The notes under the pieces: generated by a model
Told to the model about the DNA's origin: nothing
Seen by the model: only the letters and a program-made list of their open reading frames with translations
Databases searched by the model: none
In this document: positions 43,909 to 55,786 of the stretch, in pieces
Numbering within the stretch: position 1 is the first letter of the stretch
Layout of the letters: every line of letters begins with the position of its first letter
Assembly: GCA_019137255.1 (NCBI GenBank)
Contig: WPDH01000137.1
Span: forward strand, 354,688 to 418,687
Direction: 5' to 3'
DNA: 64,000 nucleotides
From: Corinectria fuckeliana
Taxonomy: Eukaryota; Ascomycota; Sordariomycetes; Hypocreales; Nectriaceae
Program-made: the position numbers and the translations under genes

Positions 43909-45388
43909 TTATTTTTGTTGCCTTCTCCTCCGACAAAACCAGAGGCTGCAGCGGAGCAGGGCCGATCCAACGAGCATGGTGACTCCGCAAAAGACAATCA
44001 AGCCCATGAGTTGGACGCCTGATCCGTCCTCTGTAGTCCCATTGCCAACTATGGCGCCTTGAATCGGCAAACCCGTCAAACTCGCAATGGATATGATTGC
44101 AAAGTAGGTTCCAAGCATAACCCCGAAGTCATCAGTATGACCTCCCGCAACTTCGATGAGCGAAGGGGTCATCAAAGAGACATAGGCTCCTGATGTAAAG
44201 CCAAAGAAGATGGCAAATACAATCAAGCCTCCAAGCGAGTTTTTGTAGTTGATGGGCAGCCAAATCACCAGGACAGTGATGCCGGAGGCGGCAGCCATCA
44301 TCGTTAAGAACTTGAGGTTTCCGACTCGGTCGGAGAATATGTTAGGGACGATACGACCTGGGATCGAAGCAGCGCTGGTGGCGTTATCAGTATGTTGCTT
44401 TTGAGTCATGCGAAGGAAACTCACTTGACGATTGATACGGTGTACAATGCAACAGATGTCGTTGAAGAATTGTTGTCGGCGAAAAGTGGGAGGTAGTTGA
44501 AGGGTCCGAACAGACCCCAAAAGAACATGAAGCTCCCTGCAGCAAACAGCAAGTAGCCAGGTTTTTTTAGAGTTACAAGGCTCATGAGCTCGCGTCTTCC
44601 GGCAAGGCCCTTAGGTGGGCGAGCCGTGGTAACTAGTAGGTTCGCCAAAACGAGCATCACTCCGATCATGAGGGCAGTCCATCTCATCGTTGCTCGGAAC
44701 CCAACTCTGTCAAACAAGCGAGCAAGCATGATTGGGAAAACAACACCGCCTGGAATCACAATCAGCATCCTATCGTTTCACTTGACAAGAGAACTTACCA
44801 CAAGAACTCCCGCTGGCCACAATGCCCAGCGCAAATGCTCGCTTCGTGGTGAAGAACTGGCCTGCCGCCACTAGGCCAGGAACAAAGGTCCCTGCCGCCC
44901 CGAGACCAAAGCACAGAGACTGGGCCAAGAAGATTTGCCAGTACTCATGGGCGAAAGACAACGCAATAAGACCTCCTACTGAGAACAAAGTTGCGACGAG
45001 TAGGATTGGGCGGGTTCCAAACATGTCAACGCCAAGACCGACCGGCTGGGATAAGAAGAACATCAGGAACAGCTGCATGGTTAAAATCCAAGAAATGTCA
45101 GAAGCTGACTTGTGCGGCAGAATCTCCTTTTCGTAGACATATTGGAACGATCCAAGTCTTCAGCAGGCGTTAGCTACATGCGCGTAAATAACACGGGCAG
45201 TCAGGCAGGCTGAAGAGCACTCACGCATTGATGAATCCAAAGGAGCAGAACTGGCAAAGCCACCCGCCAGCAACAGTACGCCATGCTTTGCTTCCCCCAT
45301 TCGGAGGTGCAGGGGCTGCTGGCGCGACAGGCGGAGCTGGGGTATCGTGGGGGGAGGCAGGGGGCTTGGGCTCGCTCAACGTGGACAT
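43909..45388 (-). CDS. MFS transporter, monocarboxylate-porter type
   Basis: Plasma-membrane transporter of the fungal monocarboxylate-like MFS family, 437 residues with about twelve membrane segments. Exons are 45388-45225, 45157-44799, 44749-44425 and 44374-43909 (introns 67, 49 and 50 nt); the coding sum is in frame. Family landmarks appear across junctions: FGFINALGSFQYVYEKEIL after exon 1, GSSCGGGVVFPIMLARLFDRVGFR across exon 2/3, and VSIVNAASIPGRIVPNIFSDRVG across exon 3/4. The N-terminal 50 residues are Pro-rich and cytosolic; the C-terminus ends in a basic RRRRQQK. Substrate unknown. It is 4.3 kb from the NRPS cluster, so export of the cluster product is possible but not indicated by sequence. 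Confidence 0.86.
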
Positions 45389-46666
45389 GTTGGAGAGCGG
45401 AATGAGCGAGACGAAGGAAGTATGGATTGGATTCCTGCTGGATAGACCAAGTGCTTGGAAAGGAGTTGAAATTACAATCAACGCGGTTTGAATGCTTGCA
45501 TTCGCTTCGACTGGTTCCAGCACGAGGAAGAGAGGCAAAGTGAGAGGTCAAGATCCAGCAAATCCCATCCCCCCCAAGTGCTTTATTCACTCTTCAACCC
45601 GTCAGTCCCTCTGCCAAGGATCGTGAAAGCGCCCCGCTACCTTCAACACTTCGGATTCCGTCCTAGCCGTCCTCAGCCCAGTCTCACAGAGAGTCCCCGA
45701 TCTTTACTCCACGAAGCCTGTGATTCGGATCCACGCAGGGGTTGGGTGTGGATTCCGGATGTCCGGAATTGATTTGAAAGTGTTGGTTGCTCGACTGCAG
45801 GGCCCCGATGACACGCAATCACGCTCAATTGCCGCCAGTGGGCAGTGCTGTAGACTCGGCTCTTCGGCACTGCTGAAATGACGATCAGTCAAAGACAGAG
45901 CAAACAACGGCGAGACACGAGAAGGATCTGAGACATGTTGGTCGGTCCCCATGTTATCATGCAACCAACAATCCTTACGGCAGAGGGGAAAACCTCTCAG
46001 CGAGTCAGTTCTCCGTTGGTCCTTGAGGCCGGCACGAGTATCCGGTGGCTGAAGCCGCCATGCAAAGGGAGTTGTTGTCCCTTACGCCACCGGGAATCCG
46101 CGGTTGGCGGTTGGAGGATGCCCATTGATCTGATACGAATATCACTCGAGGACCGGATGATGCCCGACACGCCCCTGAAAAGCAAAAGGACCAAATATTA
46201 TTAATTAACCAACTACACTGCAGGGGATCAACGACGAGATCTGCGGTCAGCTCTAAGCTATCGCTCTGCAAGTGTCCACTTTTAACCGACGGTAATAACA
46301 CGCTTATGTCTGAAGTGAATGGCGTGATGATCTGATAATCGAGAATCGACAAAAGGACAAGACCGGGCTAGCAACGGCAGATGAGGCCGCACGTGGCTCA
46401 TTTGGGTTTAAGGCAGTGGAAAATTTCTGGTGGTCAGATCAGACATCAGATTACCCCGTAACCCCTTTCGCGTTCAAGATATACGATACCTGGGTAGGAG
46501 CATGTCTTCACAACGTCTCGGTCAAAAACAAGACGGAGGCCCTATGAACTTGAAGGTCTCTCCTTATTTTCATCTTCAGTTATCGACAAGGGGACGTAGA
46601 GATGTGCGTACATCAGCTTATCTTAGGTCGTCAACACTCCAAAATCATCTAGTACAATACCTATTT
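45389..46666. other. Intergenic
   Basis: Promoter side of the MFS gene, then about 1 kb with no supported gene or repeat. Confidence 0.45.
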
Positions 46667-48570
46667 CTAACCACACTCTTCCGCTTTACCGCTGGCATTA
46701 GCCTGCAATGGCATCAAATCGGCGTCTTGCAATGACTGTTCCAACATCCTGCCCAGTCTGCCCTTTGTCTCAACGCAAACATGCTGCCAAGCGAAAAGCC
46801 TCATATCTTGCTTTCCACATCCCAGTATGTCGGCGTTTTGGCGAACATCCCGCCAACCGTTAATCATATCATGTGCCTCTTCCGCGTGGCCATTGTTCTT
46901 GCCCCATGCGTCAATACAACCCTCTACAAAGTTCGTCTCTTTAGTGGCAGAGGGAACTGGAAATGGATATGACGGATGGATTGCAAACGACGACAGTGCA
47001 ACCTGGTCGTGATCCGCATCCATGAAGTGCTCGACGTGCCGTTCGTTCTCGTGGCACACTTCTCCAGCGCAAAGGGAGTGCGGCAAAGTCTGCTGCATCC
47101 TCTCGGTGCCGTTCTTGGCCGAAACAGCTATAGACGTGTATGAATCGTGCGATCCATGGAAGCTGTTGCCCATTACAAGGAAATGCGGCGAAACTTGGTC
47201 AACAGCTGCCACCAAAGCCTGAATCGAAGAGCGACTGATTTTCCAAAGCCAGCGTTGCTGGACTTGGCGATCCCCGTTCTTGCTCGGAGACCTGGAGAAG
47301 CACTGTCTGAGAACCCTTGTAATCAGGCCCAAAGGATGCCATTGCCGCGGTCGGGATATGTCAGCCGTAAAAACGTTAACATGGTATCCTGCAGGTGTAA
47401 GTACACAGACGTTGGAAGATGGGCCAAGGAGGCTTGCCGTGGGAGCAAAAGTATCGGTCCACGAGTATGACTGGGGACTGCAGCTGAGACAGGGTGGCCC
47501 TCTGAACCAGATATCCCGGAAAGCAAGCCGCTGCTGTCAACCCTTTCGGTGATGTCTGAGTGGTCCGAGCTATCAATCTTTGGGGGAAGTTAGCTAATTA
47601 GACCAGCGAATGGACCATATAGCTCACCCTGAAAGGTCAACCGCGTTGGATGACCTCCTCGCGAGATAGGAAAGCCAAGCACAGCTCAGCTTGGAAAGCC
47701 ACGACTGGATATCACTAAACTCCTTTTCCAGCCTCTTAGGTCCGGGGTGCTTGTATGCTGAGTACTGCATGTCCCAGTAAGGCTCCATGAGCTCCTCGGT
47801 GACCGTGTTGGCTTCGGAGAGATCCATCCGTCCAACGAGGATTTCCTTGTGATAGGAGAACCTCTTGTGTCTCGACAAAATGAACGAGTAGATGATGAAG
47901 CGTGCCACGGTCGAGAATTGTAGGATATTCCAGGTTAGGCCGTTCGCCCTGGGACCGCGCTCGGGATCGTCATCAGTCGAGGTCGACAAAGTCTTTTCAG
48001 AACACGACGAAGTCTCTGACGGGATACTCGATGTAGGGCTATCATGCTCCTAATTTAGCTCAACACGGGTTGCGTGGCTACAAATGCTAACCTTTGTCCG
48101 TTGTCAGTCAGCCCCTTCCAGCCCAGCTTGACAAGAACATTCCAGGGCGTCTCTTGGTTCGCATGAAAGCCTACTTTGCCTGGCTTGATTTTCTCCTTTG
48201 TAAGCTTAGCACAAACTTCCTGGGCCCTGACAGATACCTGCTGGAGCCTTTGAGCCAGATCATCCACGGAGACGTTGAAAGCCTGCCAGCCATCTGAGTC
48301 CAGTAGTAGCATGTCCCGATACACCTCAAAGGTCTCTAGGAACATGCCTGCACGGAGATGGCAGCCAGTGTCCCCGCCATGTGCATCAAAGGCCATGAAG
48401 CCAATCGAGCTCGACGAGGTCTTATCCCCGCGGAGAAGCTTCTGAAACAATTGAAGGGCGTCTATCGAGTCCCGAGAGCCCCGGACGATGTCGCCGAGCA
48501 ATGCAGGGTAGGTATACTTCCGTTTAGCATGATCGACGCTGTCATTTGCAGGAAACAGAAAGTTTGACAT
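46667..48570 (-). CDS. Unrecognised protein, multi-exon
   Basis: I do not recognise this gene. Proposed exons 48570-48092, 48038-47628, 47569-47542 and 47470-46667 give 573 residues in frame. The first two introns (53 and 58 nt) have good signals; the last (71 nt, GTTGAC donor) is a guess chosen to restore frame. Exon 1 begins MSNFLFPANDSVDHAKRK and contains GFMAFDAHGGDTGCH and GKVGFHANQETPWNVLVKLGW. Exon 2 contains NGLTWNILQFSTVARFIIYSF and EELMEPYWDMQYSAYKHPGP. The C-terminal part includes YHVNVFTADISRPRQWHPLG and QALVAAVDQVSPHFLVMGNS. There is no signal peptide and no clear domain. Aromatic and His-rich motifs could be catalytic but no family can be named. Confidence 0.5.
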
Positions 48571-49566
48571 GGTGATTCGGATGGTGCAGAAGTCTGGTCT
48601 CAATAACTCTAAGGATAGTGCTGGATGCTAGCGGCCAAAAGAAGGCTCTGAGGGGTAGAAGATAAATACAGCCACATTGCTACAACAGACACAAGCCGGC
48701 TCACGGCGCCATATCTGCCTAATACACATCTAGACCATCAAAGTTGCTATCCCCTACGATGATTCAGCCTCATCAAATCCTTGGGTTCAGCTGAGGGCCT
48801 AAATGGGGAATGCCGGCTCGTTCATGACTCGTCATGAAGATGGCGTCAGCAAGACATCGCATCTCGCCTTGTTCCCTTCCCACTTTCGTTTCTTTTCCCG
48901 AAGGATGATCCAGCATCTGTCTCTCGGACACTTTTAAATCCTACTGTTGGTTGTAAATATCTCATGATGCCTCATCCATCGGGCCGAGCCTCTTCCTTTG
49001 CGCTGACGAGGTGCGTTCAGCTGGTTTGGATGACCTAATAGCTGAAGATGATACGCGCTCGCTGTGGATAACCGTGAACTTGCCACCAGAGTAGAAGATC
49101 GACACCCCACAAAGCCGCACCGGGGATACAACGTGGCCACGCGGGCCGAGGCGCCACAAGGCATGGTCAGCCCGCAGTGTATGGAGTTTTGGTGCGGAAA
49201 GATGGATATACCGGGACCTCTGGTGGAGATCTGACACGGCTAAACGGCAATGGAGATTGCTCTCGTAACACCTTGCGTACTACAGGCTTATGGGTGTATG
49301 TGGGGAGACAATAGATGTATCAGATCATTTGCGCAGAGGGGGGGATAGGGCTGGGGGTAGTCCAATGACAGGAATGAGAATCACTATTACTGCTGTACCG
49401 GAAGAGCGGCACCCATTACACATTGATAGTGTCACATAAAGTGACGGAGCCCACTCAGTGTCTCAATCTTGAATCACATTGTTCCACATTGTTCATCCCA
49501 TCACTTCTACAGCCCGCCCAAGTTGTTGTCCTTGCTCCCCTCCAATACTCGCACGCTGCCACCGCC
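48571..49566. other. Divergent intergenic region before the P450
   Basis: About 1 kb between two divergent genes. No supported gene; likely promoters for both. Confidence 0.45.
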
Positions 49567-51452
49567 ATGTGTTCAGGCTTCTTTTCCCAGGTGTCTTGGC
49601 AAGTGACACAGTTGTTTCATTGTGGCAATACCTCTATCCTAGCATTCGTCATCTTCGTCATCCTTGTGTGCTGGAAATGGGTACGTTGCACATGCTCTTG
49701 GATGCGACTTGAACATCACACGGCCTTTACTCTTCGATTGATAATTCTTGCTGATAACGACAGCAGCCATTTTTCCATGCCAGATACAATAAAGTCGTTC
49801 TTCGCAGCCAAGGTTACTTGGTAAATCGCCGAGGCGAGAGCATCCCGGAATTCACTGGCAACACACGCTTTTCACGATTCAGCCATGGGTATGTACTTAC
49901 ACCGTTAAACGGCTGGGACTGTTTTCTGAGACCTAATCCATAGGCGAGAACTGTCTTTCAAGGGTGCTACTGAGTTTTGTGACAAACCTTACTTGATCTG
50001 GAACAACAGTAGACCTGAGGTTATCCTTTCTACCCCAGATGCTGTGAAGGAGTTCTACAGCCGGCAAGCTGGAGGTTGGTCACTTCCCACAACAAAACTA
50101 CGTGACTACGTGATCGCTAAGTCCTTGCAAGAACACAGTAAACCTCCCAATGGAAACATGGGAGATTACTTCCATCGCTTGCTTGGCGATTGTGTTGGTG
50201 TCCAGAATGGCCAAAAGTGGAAAAGTATTCGGAGAGTCTTTGAACCTCACTTCAGTCACAAGCGTGCGGCCAATGCGATGTCGGGCTTTGAGATAGAGAT
50301 TGATAGGTGGAGGAAAGATCTCGACAAGAATTCTAGCGACGAAGGCGGCTTCATGGTCGATGCTGTGTCTGTTTGCCGCATTATGCCGTTCAAGCTCATC
50401 GCAATCTCTCTCTTTGGCAGCGAGGTGATGAGCGATGACGTGAGTGCGTTCCTTGGGTGTTTTGTCACAGTAGCTAACCTTCGATGTCCAACAGAGGTTT
50501 CGTCAGCTACTCGACTTGAACATCGTTCACGAGAGAATCATGCTGAACACATTCTTTGGGCGAAAGGAGACCAGTCGCATGTATAACGCACTCTGGTCGG
50601 CTTCTAAGAAAGACATGGACCTTTTCTTGGCCGGATGGAAGAGCTATGTTCTAAACGCGATAAGTGATGCCGAGAAGGTCAGAGAATAAGTCACTTGTTT
50701 GGACGCATTACTCATTACTAACATGGACATAGAACCTTTATACCTCACCCATCAAAGACATATACTCCAGCGTGTCGGAGGGCTTGATGACAGAAAGAGA
50801 GTTCCTTCAGACCGTAGATGAGATTCTGTTTGCTAACCTGGATGTAATGTCCTCCATCATGGCGTTTCTGCTCATCAATCTGAGTAAGAAGCAGGAAGCC
50901 CAGGATGAGCTGCGCAACGAGATTATGGCCCAGGCTTCCCTGGATCTCAAGCAGTCGCAGTCATTCCAAGCTTATGCGCAGAGAACTGACACCCTTCTCG
51001 AGTACACATGCATGGAGTCTATCCGCCTCTGTCCTGCAGCCTGGTTCACTCTTCCCGAGCACGCGACTGCAGATGTTGAGATATGCGGCTATCGCATCAA
51101 AGCCGGCACTGCGTGTATCATCGACTGGGTGAGACTGAACACTGAGAGCCCGATCTGGACTTTTGTGAACAAAACGTCGGGACAAGAGATCACTGGAAGC
51201 TCTTTCTACCCTCGTCGCTTCGAGACCATGTCTCCAGCTCGCTACCGCTGGAGCTTCCTTCGTTTTGGTCTTGGAGGACGGCAATGTCTTGGGAAGAACT
51301 TTGGCACCATCATGATGAAGCAGTTTTTGATCGACGTTTTGGGCCACTACAGGCTGGAGCTTGCTGGTGGTGCATCTAAAGAGGACACTAAGTTGAGGGA
51401 GGATAGGTTTACCGTCACTCCGACCCAAGACGTACGGTTCATAGAGATTTAG
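49567..51452 (+). CDS. Cytochrome P450 monooxygenase
   Basis: ER-anchored haem-thiolate monooxygenase, 545 residues. Exons are 49567-49680, 49764-49888, 49944-50439, 50495-50677 and 50733-51452; three introns are exactly 55 nt and all joins keep frame. The N-terminus has a membrane anchor (ILAFVIFVILVCW). The I-helix segment reads DEILFANLDVMSSIMAFLL, lacking the common AGxDT. The ExxR motif is ESIR at about 401, and the haem-binding loop is FGLGGRQCLG with the cysteine at about 491. The acceptor of the first intron may be three bases later (tandem CAG). The I-helix ANLDV pattern is, from memory, seen in P450s of fungal peptide pathways such as gliotoxin-type ones, but the substrate cannot be deduced. 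It is 10 kb from the NRPS cluster. Confidence 0.88.
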
Positions 51453-52157
51453 ATGCGACAGAACAAGACTTTCACATACTTCCATTCACCACATCACATG
51501 TTTTGACACGGATCTAGCCTTAGTATAGGAGTAAGACGAACCAGTAGTTGTTGTTGTATTGTTTAATGCCGGTGCGTTCCATTAAATAGGACAAAGGGCG
51601 CCTAACTAGCTATCTACATGGAAGTAAGACGAACCAGTAGTAGAAGGAGCACTGGCTACTTACAGGGCTGATATTTGGACATTCTATGTAGGGAGGAGTA
51701 TTTGGACGCCTGCTATAAATCTGTGAGTTTTCTATGAAGTTGCGAATAGGTAAACTAACACAATGGTACGTAAAATCATTCCATGCGATGATGTTCAACC
51801 AAGGGCTGAGCATGTCATAACTCGCGAGTCAAACAGTAGAATACACGAACATAGCGCAGCAAGAATACCAAAGAGTTGGCCAAGGAAAAAGAGCCCATCC
51901 TTCTTGTGGTTCCAGAATGTTTCGAGTTGTATGTTAAAAGCCACCATAGGCGGTATGTGACCGACATTCAAGATCTCGTCGTCAGTCTAGCGGTCGAGGA
52001 TTAGAGAAGGTGTCCGGGGCTTAAGCTATCACGAAGATCACGGCTGAGTTGATGATGCTGATAGGTATGCCACTTTAATCGACGAGCTTGACATTTAGTA
52101 ATACCTCCCAGGAAACTATGCAACTAAAACGACCAATCCATCAGTGCACTGTTTACA
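51453..52157. other. Intergenic
   Basis: TA-rich, no supported gene. An exact 15-base repeat, GTAAGACGAACCAGT, occurs at 51531-51545 and 51625-51639. Confidence 0.4.
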
Positions 52158-52165
52158 AATATTAT

Positions 52166-52462
52166 GAGTTGTGCTATTCGGGCTGTACTATATATCTATT
52201 CGGGCTGTAAACTCACACTTCTTACCTATCGTTTGCTTTATCGTAATCCTAGTTCCCTAATGCTTTGTTTAATCCTCTAACTCCTTGACGCCTAAACTCT
52301 ATAACGCTCTAACACCCTAATACCTTAATGCTCTAATTAGTGCCTTAACTGCTCTATTATTATAAATAGCAAGACTATCTAAGGAGATTAAAACCCTAAA
52401 TAAGCATATAGTAAGTAATTTACAGCCCGACTAGAAATCATACAGCCTAAATAGCATAACTC
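52166..52462. mobile_element. MITE-like element, copy 1
   Basis: Non-autonomous element of 297 bp, AT-rich and non-coding. Terminal inverted repeats of about 22 bp begin GAGTTGTGCTATTCGGGCTG. The other end, reverse-complemented, is GAGTTATGCTATTTAGGCTG; all three mismatches are transitions. It is flanked by a perfect 8-bp duplication AATATTAT (52158-52165 and 52463-52470), a length typical of hAT insertions. An internal copy of the end motif (ATTCGGGCTGTAAACTCAC) lies near 52197. Runs of CTAA and CCTAA units fill the middle. Confidence 0.82.
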
Positions 52463-52644
52463 AATATTATTAAAGGTGATGAATAATATAACACGGCCAT
52501 GATAGGATGCACCAGAACAAAAGCCGGCGATAATTTCCCAGGTTTCCGTCATCCGGTTCACATGCATCTCTGTCAAAATGTCAAACACTTGAAAAGCAAC
52601 GTCGTGCTCTAAGAGTGCTGAATAACACCCGCAGCATCTAATAT

Positions 52645-54248
52645 CTAGAACACATATTTGAAATCTAGACCTCGGTCATCCTCCTTGCCATTGCTGTCCC
52701 TGCCCTCGGCCAGCAAACGATCCTTCTGTTTCATTCGGTATTCCAGAAGCATGTAGATCAAACCGATAGACAGCAATGCAAGAACCTCTCCTCCTAGGGA
52801 TACCGCATTGCCCATTATATAACGAGGCGCATCCTTGATCGGGTAGATTTGGGAAGCGGCCATGCCGGATGCATTTGCAATCGAGATGACCATTGAGATG
52901 GCCACGGAACGCTTGTAATCTGGCCGAATATTGTTGGAAACCCATCTGCACGTCATGGTCAGTTTGGATTATCCTTGTGCGCCGCACGATACCTACGTTA
53001 CAAGAATGGCGTTGAAGGAATAAACGCCACCACCAACGAGGAACATGGCGAAGAAGCCTACTCCCTTGTGGCCGGTGCCCACGACGGTTGCATATCCTGC
53101 AATGACTAAGAGAGGCGAGTGAATGAGGCAAATCGCTCTGCGGTTGAGGCGATCGGAGACATATGTGGTGGCGCCTGTGCAGATTGATGCCAAGACGTAC
53201 ACTGGAATGCTGAGGTAGTTGGCTTGGAGAGATGTGTAGCTGTTTTCAATATTAGCAACGAAAGCTCCCAAGTGGGGAATGAACAACTCACTCAAGACCC
53301 CGCAAAAGAGTCGGGAGAAACGTTCCAAAGCCGAAGAGGGTAATGGAAGAACAGAACAAAGCAATCGACGCGAGCCATACGAAAGGGTCCGTGACAGCCA
53401 GGGCGACTTGATTCCAAGAGAACTTTTCAGTCTCCTTGAAGGGGTTATTGCGCTCTTTGATGACCACCATGGTGGATCTCTCTTCAGGCTTGAGAAACCA
53501 CGCAGTTTCGGGCGATGTAGGCAGACTCAGCCAGCATACAGCACCAACACCAAGAGAGATTGCGCCCTCGATGATGAACAGCCACCTCCAAGCAGAGAGA
53601 CCGTGTCGGGCGCCCATAGATTGGATACCGTACGCGATCAGGCCCCCCAGAGCACCGGACAGAGCAATGGAGACGTACAGGACGGCAACTCGCTTGCCCT
53701 GCGACGCGGGAGGATATATCATAGAGATGACAAACGTACAAGCGGGAAAGAGACCCGCTTCGCAGAAGCCGAGAAGAACGCGACAGGCAATGACTTGGCC
53801 GTAGCTGGAGACGAAACCAGTCCCGATGGTGACGGCGCTCCAGCTGACAATTGCAATAGCAAGAACTCGTCCTGGACCAAATCTCTTGACAGCCACAACC
53901 CATGGCGTCTCGAAGATGACGTAGGAGATGTAAAAGTACATTGAGACATCATTGAAGTCGGTGTCTGCCATTCCTGTATCTTCTTCCAGGCCGAAAACAC
54001 GAGCATTTCCTGGGGTGACAAATCAGCTACGAATCCTACTGGGAATTCTAGGGGTAGATACCGATGTTGGTTCGGTCAAGGTAGGCAAAAAGAACGAGAA
54101 TGGCCATTTGCGGCATGACGAACTTGTCGAATTTGGAGAGAACTCTTTGCTCTTCAGCAACGTCGATTTCTGTCATTTCACCTGTATTGGGACCAAAGTC
54201 ATCATCTTGTCGGGTTTGGAGATTCAACTCTTTTTCTGAAGGTGCCAT
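52645..54248 (-). CDS. MFS permease, Dal5/TNA1 (anion:cation symporter) type
   Basis: Plasma-membrane permease of the ACS family, 482 residues with about twelve membrane segments. Relatives carry allantoate, nicotinate, pantothenate or other organic anions. Exons are 54248-54062, 54009-53292, 53239-52997 and 52945-52645 (introns 51-52 nt). Family marks: LFAYLDRTNIGNARVFGLEED across the first junction, MADTDFNDVSMYFYISYVIFE, CRVLLGFCEAGLFPACTF, SALRGAL-like ALSGALGGLIAYGI, WRWLFIIEGAISL, GLDYTSLQANYLSIPVY across the second and ILVTWVSNNIRPDYKRSVA across the third. N- and C-termini are hydrophilic. It lies between the two MITE copies. The substrate cannot be read from sequence. Confidence 0.88.
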
Positions 54249-55524
54249 AGTGACAAGAATCCTCGACGGCCAATAAGAGAGCTGTTTTCAAGCGTTGGGG
54301 GTAGGTTGGCGGACGGTCTCGGGTATTGATGACGGACAGTAACTTCAAGATAGTTAGGTAGAGATCAAGTCTCTTTTAACGGGTCGGATATAGTGTCCGA
54401 TGGTTATGTTCGGATCCTACAATGCGACGCCGTTGTCTATCTTCGACCCCGCCGGATGCTGATCCCTTCCGGGTTGACTGCCTACGGCGGATCTACCCCG
54501 TGGTTAAGACCACACGAGAATGGGACCAGACTTTGCGACTGGGGACCTTGGTGGAGATTGTGATAACTGGCGCTACAATCGTTGGTCAATTTGCGTATCA
54601 GCGGCCCATGGATTGATCTCGCAGATACTACGTAATTAACTACATGGTGCATTCGCTAGATAACCTCACTAGATGATTGTTCTGAATCAATCTGACAAAG
54701 CAGTTGAACCTTTTTACACCTTAGAGCTACTTGAAGCCCCCATGAAGCCAATACAAGTCTTGAGATAGGAATAGCTTTGCTTATTGCTGCTCAACGATCC
54801 CAGGTCAGTGACAACCAACGAACCGACCGCCGGATGCAGAATGCTTTACCCCGCAGTCTCTCAATTTACCTTGGCCAACATGATTCGATAAACTTGTTTA
54901 TCATTGCGTAATCCTGGATACCACCCAAGAGGTAACTTCCAAAATGGGCCCAGTCTCCGCCGACGGCCGACAGCCGATAGTTGCAATTCGCACTCCTCTT
55001 TCGCCCGTCGGTTGTGCAAGCTCGGCATGTGCCGCCTGCAAAAGCAGCAGCCAAAATTAGTACTGATCCGTGTGCTATAATATGCACTTGCATGCTACTA
55101 TACCAGGCCCCATAACGATGAGCTCCTTGCATCCAGGTCTCAATTGTGGCAAGTACAGATGATCGTCGCAGCAAACTCCATCGCCAAGCACATAAACGGC
55201 CTGACAACAACCGGGATCTTCACTACGGATCCAGGCACTGTCAACACCATGTCCCATATCGAGAAATTCATCTTGGACGTGTGTCATGTTGAGAACGACG
55301 TTCTAGACAATATGGTGAAGGAATGCGAGGCAGAGTTCCCACGAATCTCTCAAGGCGATGGCGAGAAGCCGTGGAAGCCCATAATCAGCGAGGATAGACA
55401 TGATAGCTACATGCGTGATTTTTCTTTGATCTTTAAGTAAGACCTGGTGGTTTCAGTTTCTAGACACAACTAGACCAAGGGGGAAATTCTCCTGGCTAAC
55501 CCTATACGGGGTTTTAGCTATGGT
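54249..55524. other. Intergenic
   Basis: Promoter side of the permease. A 98-codon open frame at 55144-55440 starts in the middle of plausible intergenic sequence and shows no domain; not accepted as a gene. Confidence 0.4.
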
Positions 55525-55532
55525 TTTAACTT

Positions 55533-55778
55533 GAGTTGTGCTATTCGGGCTGTAAACTCACATTTCTTACTATGTTATTTATTTTATCACAGTCCTGATT
55601 CTCTGTGTTCTATTAATGCCCTAACCCCTAACACTCTAATTCTAACAACTAAACTCTATAACAATCTTATATCTTAATATACTTATACCTTTCTAAAAAG
55701 AGTAAAGGTCTTAACAAGCATATAGTATATAATAGACAGCCTGACTAGAAATACTATATAGCTTAACCAGCATAACTC
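55533..55778. mobile_element. MITE-like element, copy 2
   Basis: Diverged second copy, 246 bp, same left end (GAGTTGTGCTATTCGGGCTG) and a right end whose reverse complement starts GAGTTATGCTGGTTAAGCT. Perfect 8-bp target duplication TTTAACTT at 55525-55532 and 55779-55786. The internal block AAGCATATAGTA...GACTAGAAAT is shared with copy 1. It is about 50 bp shorter because the tandem left-end segment of copy 1 is absent. Confidence 0.8.
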
Positions 55779-55786
55779 TTTAACTT

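Noticed and set aside
45221..45538. Longer N-terminus for the MCT-type transporter
   Set aside because: The extension begins at a non-ATG codon; the ATG at 45388 gives the usual short cytosolic leader.
55144..55440. 98-codon open frame between MFS gene and MITE copy 2
   Set aside because: No domain, no signal peptide, no splice partner; chance frame.
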